This document shows positions 26,101-34,093 of a stretch of DNA of 51,767 nt, piece after piece. The first letter of the stretch is position 1, and every line of letters starts with the position of its first letter. The position numbers and the translations under genes are program-made. The DNA is from Nemertoderma westbladi (lineage: Eukaryota; Xenacoelomorpha; Nemertodermatida; Nemertodermatidae): positions 1-51,767 of the forward strand of contig JAUCBJ010004445.1 in assembly GCA_032718475.1 (NCBI GenBank). Direction: 5' to 3'. A model generated the notes under the pieces. That model worked only from the letters and a program-made list of their open reading frames with translations. It was not told the DNA's origin and did not search any database.

Positions 26101-29100
26101 TTTGTTTTTCTAGACCTCATTGCACATATATTTTTTTTCTAGGCCACATTGAACATATATTTGTTTTTCTAGACCTCATTGCACATATATTTTTTTTATA
26201 GGCCGCATTGAGAATATATTTGTTTTTCTATGCCGCATTGAGAATATATTTGTTTTTCTATGCCGCATTGAACATATATTTGTTTTTCTAGGCCGCATTG
26301 AGAATATATTTGTTTTTCTATGCCGCATTGAACATATATTTGTTTTTCTAGGCCGCATTGAGAATATATTTGTTTTTCTATGCCGAGTTGTACATATATT
26401 TGTTTTTCTAGGCCGCATTGAACATATATTTGTTTTTCTATGCCGTATTTAACATATATTTGTTTTTCTAGGCTGCATTGAACATATATTTGTTTTTCTA
26501 GGCCGCATTGAACATATATTTGTTTTTCTAGGCCGCATTGAACATATATTTGTTTTTCTAGGCCGCATTGAGAATATATTTGTTTTTCTAAGCCACATTG
26601 AACATATATTTGTTTTTCTAGGCCGCATTGAGAATATATTTGTTTTTCTATGCCGCATTGAACATATATTTGTTTTTCTAGGCCACATTGAGAATATATT
26701 TGTTTTTCTATGCCGCATTGAACATATATTTGTTTTTCTAGGCCGCATTAAACATATATTTGTTTTTCTAGGCCGCATTGAGAATATACTTGTTTTTCTA
26801 GGCCGCATTGAGGATATATTTGTTTTTCTAGCCCACATTGAGGATATATTTGTTTTTCTAGGCCGCATTGAGAACATATTTGTTTTTCTAGGCCGCATTG
26901 AACATATATTTGTTTTTCTAGGCCGCATTGAACATATATTTGTTTTTCTAGGCCGCATTGAACATATATTTGTTTTTCTAGGCCGCATTGAACATTTATT
27001 TGTTTTTCTAGGCCGCATTCAACATATATTTGTTTTTCTAGGCTGCATTGAACATATATTTGTTTTTCTAGGCCACATTGAACATATATTTGTTTTTCTA
27101 GGCCGCATTGAACATATATTTGTTTTTCTATGCCGCATTGAACATATATTTGTTTTTCTAGGCCGCATTAAACATATTTTTTTTTTCTAGGCCGCATTGA
27201 GAATATATTTGTTTTTCTAGCCCACATAGAGGATATATTCGTTTTTCTAGACCTCATTGCTGATATATTTTTTTTCTAGGCCGCATTGAGAATATATTTG
27301 CTTTTCTATGCCGCATTGAACATATATTTGTTTTTCTAGGCCGCATTGAGAATATATTTGTTTTTCTAGACCTCATTGCACATATATTTTTTTTAGGCCG
27401 CATTGAGAATATATTTGTTTTTCTAGCCCACATTGAGGATAGATATATTTGTTTTTCTAGACCTCATTGCACATATATTTTTTTTCTAGGCCGCTTTGAG
27501 AATATATTTGTTTTTCTATGCCGCATTGAACATATATTTGTTTTTCTATGCCGCATTGAACATATATTTGTTTTTCTAGGCCGCATTGAGAATATATTTG
27601 TTTTTCTAGGCCGCATTGAGAATATATTTGTTTTTCTAGGCCGCATTGAACATATATTTGTTTTTCTAGGCCGCATTGAACATATATTTGTTTTTCTAGA
27701 CCTCATTGCACATATATTTTTTTTTAGGCCGCATTGAGAATATACTTGTTTTTCTAGGCCGCATTGAGGATATATTTGTTTTTCTAGCCCACATTGAGGA
27801 TTTATTTGTTTTTCTAGGCCGCATTGAGAATATATTTGTTTTTCTAGGCCGCATTGAACATATATTTATTTTTCTAGGCCGCATTGAACATATATTTGTT
27901 TTTCTAGGCCGCATTGAACATATATTTGTTTTTCTAGGCCGCATTGAGAATATATTTGTTTTTCTAGACCTCATTGCACATATATTTTTTTTCTAGGCCG
28001 CATTGAGAATATATTTGTTTTTCTAGCCCACATTGAGGATATATTTGTTTTTCTAGACCTCATTGCACATATATTTTTTTTCTAGGCCGCATTGAGAATA
28101 TAATTGTTTTTCTAGCCCACATTGAGGATATATTCGTTTTTCTAGGCCGCATTGAACATATATTTGTTTTTCTAGGCCGCATTGAACATATATTTGTTTT
28201 TCTAGACCTCATTGCACATATATTTTTTTTAGGCCGCATTGAGAATATACTTGTTTTTCTAGGCCGCATTGAACATATATTTGTTTTTCTAGGCCGCATT
28301 GAACATATATTTGTTTTTCTAGGCCGCATTGAGAATATATTTGTTTTTCTAGGCCGCATTGAGAATATATTTGTTTTTCTAGGCCGCATTGAACATATAT
28401 TTGTTTTTCTAGACCTCATTGCACATATATATTTTTTTAGGCCGCATTGAGAATATACTTGTTTTTCTAGGCCGCATTGAACATATATTTGTTTTTCTAG
28501 GCCGCATTGAGAATATATTTGTTTTTCTAGGCCGCATTGAACATATATTTGTTTTTCTAGGCCGCATTGAACATATATTTGTTTTTCTAGACCTCATTGC
28601 ACATATATTTTTTTTAGGCCGCATTGAAAATATACTTGTTTTTCTAGGCCGCATTGAACATATATTTGTTTTTCTAGGCCGCATTGAACATATATTTGTT
28701 TTTCTAGGCCGCATTGAGAATATATTTGTTTTTCTAGGCCGCATTGAACATATATTTGTTTTTCTAGGCCGTATTGAACATATATTTGTTTTTCTAGGCC
28801 GCATTGAACAAATATTTGTTTTTCTAGGCCGCATTGAGAATATATTTGTTTTTCTAGGCCGCATTGAGAATATATTTGTTTTTCTAGGCCGCATTGAACA
28901 TTTATTTGTTTTTCTAGGCCACATTCAACATATATTTGTTTTTCTAGGCCGCATTGAACATATATTTGTTTTTCTAGGCCGCATTGAGAATATATTTGTT
29001 TTTCTAGGCCGCATTGAACATATATTTGTTTTTCTAGGCCGCATTGAACATATATTTGTTTTTCTAGGCCGCATTGAACATATATTTGTTTTTCTAGGCC

Positions 29101-30891
29101 GCATTGAACATATATTTGTTTTTCTAGGCCGCATTGAGAATATATTTGTTTTTCTAGCCCACATTGAGGATATATTTGTTTTTCTAGGCCGCATTGAACA
29201 TATATTTGTTTTTCTAGGCCGCATTGAACATATATTTGTTTTTCTAGGCCGCATTGAGGATATATTTGTTTTTCTAGGCCGCATTGAGAATATAGAGAAT
29301 ATATTTGTTTTTCTAGGCCGCATTGAACATATATTTGTTTTTCTAGGCCGCATTGAACATATATTTGTTTTTATAGGCCGCATTGAGGATATATTTGTTT
29401 TTCTAGGCCGCATTGAGAATATAGAGAATATATTTGTTTTTCTAGGCCGCATTGAACATATATTTGTTTTTCTAGGTCGCATTGAACATATATTTGTTTT
29501 TATAGGCTGCATTGAACATATATTTGTTTTTCTAGGCCGCATTGAACATGGGTTTGACGTTCGGCCTGACCTGTGTGCGACGAAGAACAAATACAACCCA
29601 AAGAAGTATTTGAAACAATTATACACTGACAGTCTGGTTCACGGGGGGTTCGCATTGGATTATTTATTGCATGTTATAGGCGAAGATAACATTATGATGG
29701 GTAGGTCAATATGGGGAGAGCCATACAATAGGTAACGGTTATATAAAGGACTAATGGTAAAATAAACTAATGTATCACAACATAAATCAGAAAGGACTGA
29801 TGCGCGATTGCAAATAGTATTATTATTAGAACATTACAACAATCATAATATATTTGTTATTTTGGTTTACTTACAAACGTAAGATATTTTGTTTAGTAAC
29901 TCCAATATATTTTCTGCTATTACAGGCAGCGACTATCCCTACCCTTTAGGCGAACATTGTCCGTTAGTAACTCCAATATATTTTCTGATATTACAGGCAG
30001 CGACTATCCCTACCCTTTAGGCGAACATTGTCCGTTAGTAACTCCAATATATTTTCTGCTATTACAGGCAGCGACTATCCCTACCCTTTAGGCGAACATT
30101 GTCCGTTAGTAACTCCAATATATTTTCTGCTATTACAGGCAGCGACTATCCCTACCCTTTAGGCGAACATTGTCCGTTAGTAACTCCAATATATTTTCTG
30201 CTATTACAGGCAGCGACTATCCCTACCCTTTAGGCGAACATTGTCCGTTAGTAACTCCAATATATTTTCTGCTATTACAGGCAGCGACTATCCCTACCCT
30301 TTAGGCGAACATTGTCCGTTAGTAACTCCAATATATTTTCTGCTATTACAGGCAGCGACTATCCCTACCCTTTAGGCGAACATTGTCCGTTAGTAACTCC
30401 AATATATTTTCTGCTATTACAGGCAGCGACTATCCCTACCCTTTAGGCGAACATTGTCCGTTAGTAACTCCAATATATTTTCTGCTATTACAGGCAGCGA
30501 CTATCCCTACCCTTTAGGCGAACATTGTCCGTTAGTAACTCCAATATATTTTCTGCTATTACAGGCAGCGACTATCCCTACCCTTTAGGCGAACATTGTC
30601 CGTTAGTAACTCCAATATATTTTCTGATATTACAGGCAGCGACTATCCCTACCCTTTAGGCGAACATTGTCCGTTAGTAACTCCAATATATTTTCTGCTA
30701 TTACAGGCAGCGACTATCCCTACCCTTTAGGCGAACATTGTCCGGGGAAGTTAATATCGGAATGGAATCTAACCCAAACAACTAGAGATAAACTCTTGTA
30801 TAAAAACGCAGTGACCTTCTTTGGGTTGGGAGACAAGAAGTTGCCTCTAATCGATTCTGTAGGAGAAATTGGCGTCGTACAAACGGATTGA
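11002..30891 (+). CDS. ACMSD: 2-amino-3-carboxymuconate-6-semialdehyde decarboxylase, 3' five exons
   Basis: ACMSD is a zinc-dependent amidohydrolase-superfamily decarboxylase. It converts ACMS to aminomuconate semialdehyde and so diverts tryptophan/kynurenine carbon away from quinolinate and NAD. Exons 11002-11154, 18444-18621, 19919-20038, 29536-29700 and 30707-30891 total 801 nt, or 266 codons plus TGA, with matched splice phases (0, 1, 1, 1) and GT-AG borders throughout. Visible family landmarks in order: FLHPWDM (zinc-ligand His), CFAHGGG (catalytic His region), DVRPDLCA (Arg that contributes to the neighbouring subunit's active site), NPKKYL, and GSDYPYPLGE (metal-binding Asp). The human enzyme has about 336 residues, so ~70 N-terminal residues, including the HxH metal motif, lie in exons outside the window. 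Introns 4 and 5 of this set contain arrays built from the acceptor sites themselves. Identification is strong; whether the locus is spliced normally is unknown. Confidence 0.93.
11155..12367. other. ACMSD intron, no feature supported
   Basis: AT-rich intron. A short inverted pair around 11550-11595 (GGCGTTAAGTAATGTCC and GGGACATTACTTAACGCC) can form a hairpin of about 17 bp. Near 12300-12330 a minus-strand GTTCGATCCCTCC word resembles a B box, but the A box is not convincing. Confidence 0.4.
11546..11593. repeat. Short inverted repeat (hairpin)
   Basis: CGACGGCGTTAAGTAATGTCC is followed after about six bases by GGGACATTACTTAACGCC, an almost perfect inverted copy. The words GTAAACAA or GTTTACG and CGTTAGT or AACGCCGTTA nearby suggest a larger, decayed palindromic element. 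Confidence 0.6.
12368..13504 (-). CDS. Putative two-exon antisense gene inside an ACMSD intron; ubiquitin-like N-terminus
   Basis: Exon 1 (13504 down to 13022, 161 codons) starts at an ATG preceded by an in-frame TGA and ends at CGA|GTAAGT, a consensus donor. Exon 2 (12862 down to 12368, 164 codons plus stop) can begin after AATGAG| in the matching phase, giving about 325 residues. Residues ~11-80 (VTFIVQCKGMTCPIMI, then an N-M-A-E-L helix, ending DIVDIKLI) have the strand-strand-helix spacing of a beta-grasp, ubiquitin-like fold. Next come about four imperfect 13-residue repeats of the CSYKGITSPVGGE type (39-bp DNA repeats at 13090-13245). Exon 2 contains WLITSHYVMWVWDVSFGLDG and a basic tail. 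The acceptor's pyrimidine tract is weak and I know no homologue. It could be a lineage-specific gene, a mobile-element ORF, or chance. Confidence 0.42.
13090..13245. repeat. 39-bp coding minisatellite, about four copies
   Basis: The unit GAGCACTCCCCACCCACTGG plus AGAGGTTATTCCCTTGTAT recurs at 39-bp spacing, a multiple of three. It keeps frames open on both strands, which is why a long plus-strand frame also exists here. Confidence 0.85.
13505..14070. other. Non-coding intron DNA
   Basis: No gene seen. A short palindrome, ACAGGCCTATATATTATATA followed by GGCCTATGTAATAATT at 13586-13621, can form a hairpin. Confidence 0.4.
14071..16980 (-). mobile_element. RTE-type non-LTR retrotransposon, broken and missing its RT core
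   Basis: Read on the minus strand from about 16980 to 14071. The N-terminal endonuclease has GSPMRQGELTALADKL, GVQEHR, FLGDFNA, SQIDHIL and FSDHRLI, the order expected of an APE-type nuclease in RTE elements, but it is split between two frames near 16535. The linker region (HFEKLLNN, SGVDGVPPEVFK) ends at about 15280. The RTE C-terminus resumes at about 14690 (IDDFCYLGSWI, then the RLFRAAVVPVLLYVCPCWAL type, then LRFAGHCFRR). The polymerase palm between these blocks is absent and its place is taken by a plus-strand fragment of another LINE. Frame changes near 14410 and 15670 add to the decay. Inactive copy. Confidence 0.85.
14690..15283 (+). pseudogene. LINE reverse-transcriptase fragment nested in the RTE element
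   Basis: The plus strand reads VFVDFKKAFDMVS, QQLRGILQGDCLSP, then after a frameshift near 14905 FYADDLALYSSNR and KYDYLGVTLQ, ending SLRHLR. It matches, block by block, the RT domain of the LINE at 36695-40457 (FIDFKKAFDMVS, LRGVLQGDCLSPL, FFADDLVIYSRNR, YEYLGLTIQ, SFRHLQ), so the two are related families. Three in-frame TGA codons and one frameshift make it dead. It lies exactly where the RTE palm domain is missing. Confidence 0.85.
16981..17800. other. No gene supported; RTE flank and intron
   Basis: A (TGGA)n run at about 17260-17273 resembles the short tandem tails of RTE elements. An open minus-strand frame at 17503-17730 has no recognisable family. CT-rich microsatellite at 17325-17342. 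Confidence 0.35.
17800..18310. repeat. Dispersed intron repeat, copy 1 (split by a SINE)
   Basis: Segment A (GGTGTCTGAAAGTCTC...TTCAACTCGACAGCTTTAAAT, 17820-17885) and segment B (GTCAGATCGCTAAGTC..TCATGGCTCGCCCCACA, 18262-18305) reappear together at 19236-19435. In this copy the SINE at 17930-18200 lies between them. Confidence 0.55.
17930..18200 (+). mobile_element. tRNA-derived SINE (copy 2)
   Basis: The head has TGTTGTGGTTGCC (A-box-like) and GGTTCGATCC (B box) at about 17972. The body is shared with 10845-10995: GAGTTTCCTCTGGGGAGTA, AAATAAGTCGTCAGAC, TGCGTAATCCCTGG, GCGGCCGAA. An AT-rich tail follows. Confidence 0.75.
18444..18621 (+). CDS. ACMSD: ACMSD exon (59 codons + 1 nt)
   Basis: Acceptor TTTATCGGTAG|GAT, donor CTTGTGG|GTATGT. 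Encodes GSHVND, then FEEAERLGLPIFLHPWDMQ and YWLPWLV; the His of LHPWDM is a zinc ligand in this family. It joins phase 0 upstream and phase 1 downstream. Confidence 0.95.
18757..19435. repeat. Dispersed intron repeats, including copy 2 of segments A and B
   Basis: Segment A' (TGGTGTCTGAAAGACTC...AAACTCGACGGCTTTAAAT, 19268-19350) and segment B' (GTGTCAGTTCCCTAAGG..TCGTGGCTCGACCCACA, 19386-19432) match 17820-18305. Three related words (AGAGATAGACTGGGTAACTG at 18771, TAGCGGTAGATTGGGATAAC at 18976, TAGCGGCAGACTAGGGAACT at 19118) show another diverged repeat family. Confidence 0.5.
19556..19690. mobile_element. Hairpin (MITE-like) inverted repeat
   Basis: AATCAACTTACTACGGTGAG(GAGAAA) at about 19559 is an inverted copy of (TTTCTC)CTCACCACATTAAGTTGATT ending near 19684. 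Inner words AAACGGAATAAT and ATATTCCGCTTG also pair. Arms of about 55 nt enclose a ~20-nt centre. Confidence 0.65.
19919..20038 (+). CDS. ACMSD: ACMSD exon with the HGGG motif
   Basis: Acceptor TATGTTACAG|GA, donor TTTGATTG|GTAGGA; 2 + 39 codons + 1 nt. Encodes MPTETCTAICSLIFGGVLEL then CFAHGGGVFPYLI. The next exon's first codons (GRIEHG) complete the G split across the intron. Confidence 0.95.
20206..20583. repeat. 29-bp tandem repeat, distal part of the splice-site array
   Basis: The unit AGAATATATTTGTTTTTTAT plus GATAAATTA is repeated about a dozen times with almost no variation. It shares the core GAATATATTTGTTTTT with the 30-bp array downstream but lacks the CTAG|GCCGC acceptor part. 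Confidence 0.9.
20584..20601. repeat. Homopolymer run of 18 G
   Basis: Uninterrupted G run within the array, at the point where the 29-bp unit changes to variants ending GTGGGGTATTGA or GTGGGGCATTGA. Confidence 0.95.
20602..20880. repeat. Intermediate units of the splice-site array
   Basis: Units mix GAATATATTTGTTATTTCGT + GGGGTATTGA, GAATATATTTGTTATTTCTG + TGGGGCATTGA and a few 29-bp units. They form a stepwise link between the 29-bp array and the acceptor-bearing 30-bp units. Confidence 0.8.
20881..29535 (+). repeat. 30-bp tandem array made of the ACMSD 3' splice site (~285 copies)
   Basis: The unit is 14 nt of exon, GCCGCATTGAACAT, plus 16 nt of intron end, ATATTTGTTTTTCTAG. The last copy runs directly into the true exon at 29536, whose first bases are the same GCCGCATTGAACAT. 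Common variants: GAGAAT or GAGGAT for GAACAT, CTATGCC or CTAGGCT for CTAGGCC, and a length-variable unit with GACCTCATTGCAC and a longer T run. Most copies keep pyrimidine tract plus TAG, so each resembles an acceptor. Because 30 is a multiple of three, open frames run through it on both strands; I do not treat these as genes. Larger duplications are visible inside (1076 bp and 330 bp). Confidence 0.95.
23608..25760. repeat. 1076-bp higher-order duplication within the 30-bp array
   Basis: The pattern of variant units starting at 23608 (GACCTCATTGCACG, then TATTATTTTCTAGG, and so on) is repeated at 24684, and markers such as GAATATGTTTG with GCCGAGTTGTACAT at 24271 and 25347 keep the same 1076-bp offset. 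A further 330-bp (11-unit) duplication places the same marker again near 25677. Confidence 0.85.
29536..29700 (+). CDS. ACMSD: ACMSD exon whose first 14 nt seeded the 30-bp array
   Basis: Acceptor TTTGTTTTTCTAG|GC, donor ATTATGATGG|GTAGGT; 2 + 54 codons + 1 nt. Encodes RIEHGFDVRPDLCA, NPKKYL, YTDSLVH and VIGEDNIMM. The Arg in VRPDLCA corresponds to the active-site Arg donated to the partner subunit in ACMSD dimers. Confidence 0.95.
29892..30743 (+). repeat. 71-bp tandem array made of the last ACMSD 3' splice site (12 copies)
   Basis: Each unit has 34 nt of intron end (TTAGTAACTCC, then a TATTTTCTGCTATTACAG acceptor) and 37 nt of exon (GCAGCGACTATCCC...GAACATTGTCC). The span 852 = 12 x 71. 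Acceptors fall at 29926, 29997 and so on, up to the true one at 30707. Copies are nearly identical; two (near 29988 and 30627) share CTGATATTACAG. TTAGTAAC about 26 nt before each AG is a plausible branch site, so every unit is a complete candidate acceptor. Expansion must be recent. Confidence 0.97.
30707..30891 (+). CDS. ACMSD: ACMSD terminal exon
   Basis: Acceptor CTGCTATTACAG|GC; 2 nt + 60 codons + TGA at 30889-30891. Encodes GSDYPYPLGE (metal-binding Asp), then CPGKLISEWNLTQTTRDKLL and NAVTFFGLG, the usual family C-terminus, followed by a ~15-residue tail. Its first 37 nt are the exon part of the 71-bp repeat. Confidence 0.95.
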
Positions 30892-31844
30892 CCACAAAAA
30901 TATTATAATATTTAGTTCAAAGTGTATTAATTGTAATCATAAATAATTGCAACATTACTTCGATGCGAATGCTTTATCGCAATGAATATATTAACTTTAC
31001 TTTACTAGTGAAATAAAGTAACTTTTTACAAAACAATATTTAGAATAAAGTCCACCGTTTGCCACAATTAATTAAACCTGACAGCTCTACAGCACATCAA
31101 AGCGTACCAATTAAAGCACATAATAACACGATGTCAATTTACTTTCACTAAATGTAGGACATCTTGTGCACAACTTCAATGACACCACAAATTTATTATA
31201 AGATTACGCTTTGGTAATTATATTTCTGGTGTTCTATAATGTACAATAAGTGAATATTCGCCTAAAGTTTAGTGCGGCCATGTCCATCTGGTTATGAGTC
31301 AGTCTGACTCAATGTAATTGAATCGCGATATCTCACCGAGACTTGTTGAAGTTTTCATACAGGTCAATGCCTATTTGGAGCGATTAAACACTGTATGATG
31401 AGGTAAACAGACTTGGTGTGCACGATGTCCCCACAACGGGTATCAATAAACAGTATAAATATATAACCTACATGACAAATTATTAGTTTATATAAAAACA
31501 TTACATTACGTTAATACAAAAAATAAACCAAATAGCGCATTAAACTCTTACATAAAGTAGCACCACCCAATGATAAACAATAAATTAACTAAAATAAAAC
31601 ACCTTGGCTCAACATCAATTTAAAACTTACAATGTATATATAGTTTAAATTATTGTAAAATATATAAAAACAAATCAACCATGCAGCAGTTAATTACTAA
31701 TTAATTGGTAGTTAAAATCTACAATTAAAATGTGCATTTCGAATTACTTCCCCGGGAGATATTGCGTTATACCTTGTGGGAGTAGAGATGAGTAAATATT
31801 TTGACTGGAACTGGTAGGTAATAATTGCCGTCATCAATAATCTG
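30892..31844. other. ACMSD 3' UTR and intergenic DNA
   Basis: AT-rich; no gene. Contains two candidate polyadenylation signals. The rest up to the 15-bp array shows nothing I can support. Confidence 0.5.
31012..31049 (+). promoter_or_regulatory. Candidate polyadenylation signals for ACMSD
   Basis: AATAAA at 31012-31017 and again at 31044-31049, 121 and 153 nt after the stop codon, are the first such hexamers downstream of ACMSD. Confidence 0.5.
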
Positions 31845-33877
31845 ACTGATCCCAACTGGACTGATCCCAACTGGACTGATCCCAACTGGACTGATCCCAA
31901 CTGGACTGATCCCAACTGGACTGATAGTGATACCAACTGGACTGATCCCAACTGGACTGATCCCAACTGGACTGATCCCAACTGGACTGATCCCAACTGG
32001 ACTGATCCCAACTGGACTGATCCCAACTGGACTGATCCCAACTGGACTGATCCCAACTGGACTGATCCCAACTGGACTGATCCCAACTGGACTGATCCCA
32101 ACTGGACTGATCCCAACTGGACTGATCCCAACTGGACTGATCCCAACTGGACTGATCCCAACTGGACTGATCCCAACTGGACTGATCCCAACTGGACTGA
32201 TCCCAACTGGACTGATCCCAACTGGACTGATAGTGATACCAACTGGACTGATCCCAACTGGACTGATCCCAACTGGACTGATAGTGATACCAACTGGACT
32301 GATCCCAACTGGACTGATCCCAACTGGACTGATCCCAACTGGACTGATCCCAACTGGACTGATCCCAACTGGACTGATCCCAACTGGACTGATCCCAACT
32401 GGACTGATCCCAACTGGACTGATCCCAACTGGACTGATCCCAACTGGACTGATCCCAACTGGACTGATCCCAACTGGACTGATCCCAACTGGACTGATCC
32501 CAACTGGACTGATCCCAACTGGACTGATCCCAACTGGACTGATCCCAACTGGACTGATCCCAACTGGACTGATCCCAACTGGACTGATCCCAACTGGACT
32601 GATCCCAACTGGACTGATCCCAACTGGACTGATCCCAACTGGACTGATCCCAACTGGACTGATACCAACTGGACTGATACCAACTGGACTGATACCAACT
32701 GGACTGATACCAACTGGACTGATACCAACTGGACTGATACCAACTGGACTGATCCCAACTGGACTGATCCCAACTGGACTGATACCAACTGGACTGATAC
32801 CAACTGGACTGATACCAACTGGACTGATCCCAACTGGACTGATACCAACTGGACTGATACCAATTGGACTGATCTCAACTGGACTGATCCCAACTGGACT
32901 GATCCCAACTGGACTGATCCCAACTGGACTGATACCAACTGGACTGATCCCAACTGGACTGATCCCAACTGGACTGATACCAACTGGACTGATACCAACT
33001 GGACTGATACCAACTGGACTGATACCAACTGGACTGATACCAACTGGACTGATCCCAACTGGACTGATCCCAACTGGACTGATCCCAACTGGACTGATCC
33101 CAACTGGACTGATCCCAACTGGACTGATCCCAACTGGACTGATCCCAACTGGACTGATCCCAACTGGACTGATCCCAACTGGACTGATCCCAACTGGACT
33201 GATCCCAACTGGACTGATCCCAACTGGACTGATCCCAACTGGACTGATCCCAACTGGACTGATCCCAACTGGACTGATCCCAACTGGACTGATCCCAACT
33301 GGACTGATCCCAACTGGACTGATCCCAACTGGACTGATCCCAACTGGACTGATCCCAACTGGACTGATACTGATACCAACTGGACTGATCCCAACTGGAC
33401 TGATCCCAACTGGACTGATCCCAACTGGACTGATCCCAACTGGACTGATCCCAACTGGACTGATCCCAACTGGACTGATCCCAACTGGACTGATAGTGAT
33501 ACCAACTGGACTGATCCCAACTGGACTGATCCCAACTGGACTGATCCACGCTGATACCAACTGGACTGATCCCAACTGGACTGATCCCAACTGGACTGAT
33601 CCCAACTGGACTGATCCCAACTGGACTGATCCCAACTGGACTGATCCCAACTGGACTGATCCCAACTGGACTGATCCCAACTGGACTGATCCCAACTGGA
33701 CTGATCCCAACTGGACTGATCCCAACTGGACTGATACCAACTGGACTGATCCCAACTGGACTGATACCAACTGGACTGATCCCAACTGGACTGATCCCAA
33801 CTGGACTGATCCCAACTGGACTGATCCCAACTGGACTGATCCCAACTGGACTGATACCAACTGGACTGATCCCAACT
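31845..33877. repeat. 15-bp tandem array, ~135 copies
   Basis: The unit is CTGATCCCAACTGGA. A GATACC variant occurs singly and in runs (about 32660-33050), and a TGATAGTGAT or TGATACTGAT interruption occurs at about 31921, 32230, 32280, 33367 and 33492. Fifteen is a multiple of three, so long open frames exist on both strands (IPTGL, VQLGS, SPVGI pentapeptides); none has a plausible gene context. It lies between the convergent 3' ends of ACMSD and the SLC37A4-like gene. Confidence 0.97.
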
Positions 33878-34093
33878 TAAGGGGCTTTTCGTAAGAGACA
33901 GAATTCTACACCGGATGAGAGTTTATATGTAAAAGCAATACGATTATCGATTCGATACATGAAACCCTACAGTATGCACCAGGAAATGAAATAATCGAAA
34001 TAAACCCACCGGCATATATATATATATATACTAATAAATGAATCAATAACTCTAACCTAAATCCACTATTCGCTCCATTGTCACCTAATATTT
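33878..34093. other. Spacer with (TA)n microsatellite
   Basis: A (TA)9 run at 34013-34030; otherwise unremarkable DNA between the 15-bp and 32-bp arrays. It probably contains the 3' end of the SLC37A4-like transcript, but I see no clear AATAAA on the minus strand. Confidence 0.5.

Noticed and set aside
20881-29535. Recursive splicing (zero-length exons) as an explanation of the array
   Set aside because: Recursive sites need AG followed by GT; here AG is followed by GC, so no donor is regenerated.
20846-29626. Many long minus- and plus-strand frames with ten-residue repeats (MRPRKTNICS type and GRIEHIFVFL type) as repeat-protein genes
   Set aside because: They follow automatically from a 30-bp unit lacking stops in several frames on both strands; there is no start, splice or family support. 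The only meaningful frame is the one that enters the ACMSD exon.
31712-33894. Frames of 600-700 codons with pentapeptide repeats
   Set aside because: A 15-bp unit keeps frames open on both strands; there is no gene context.
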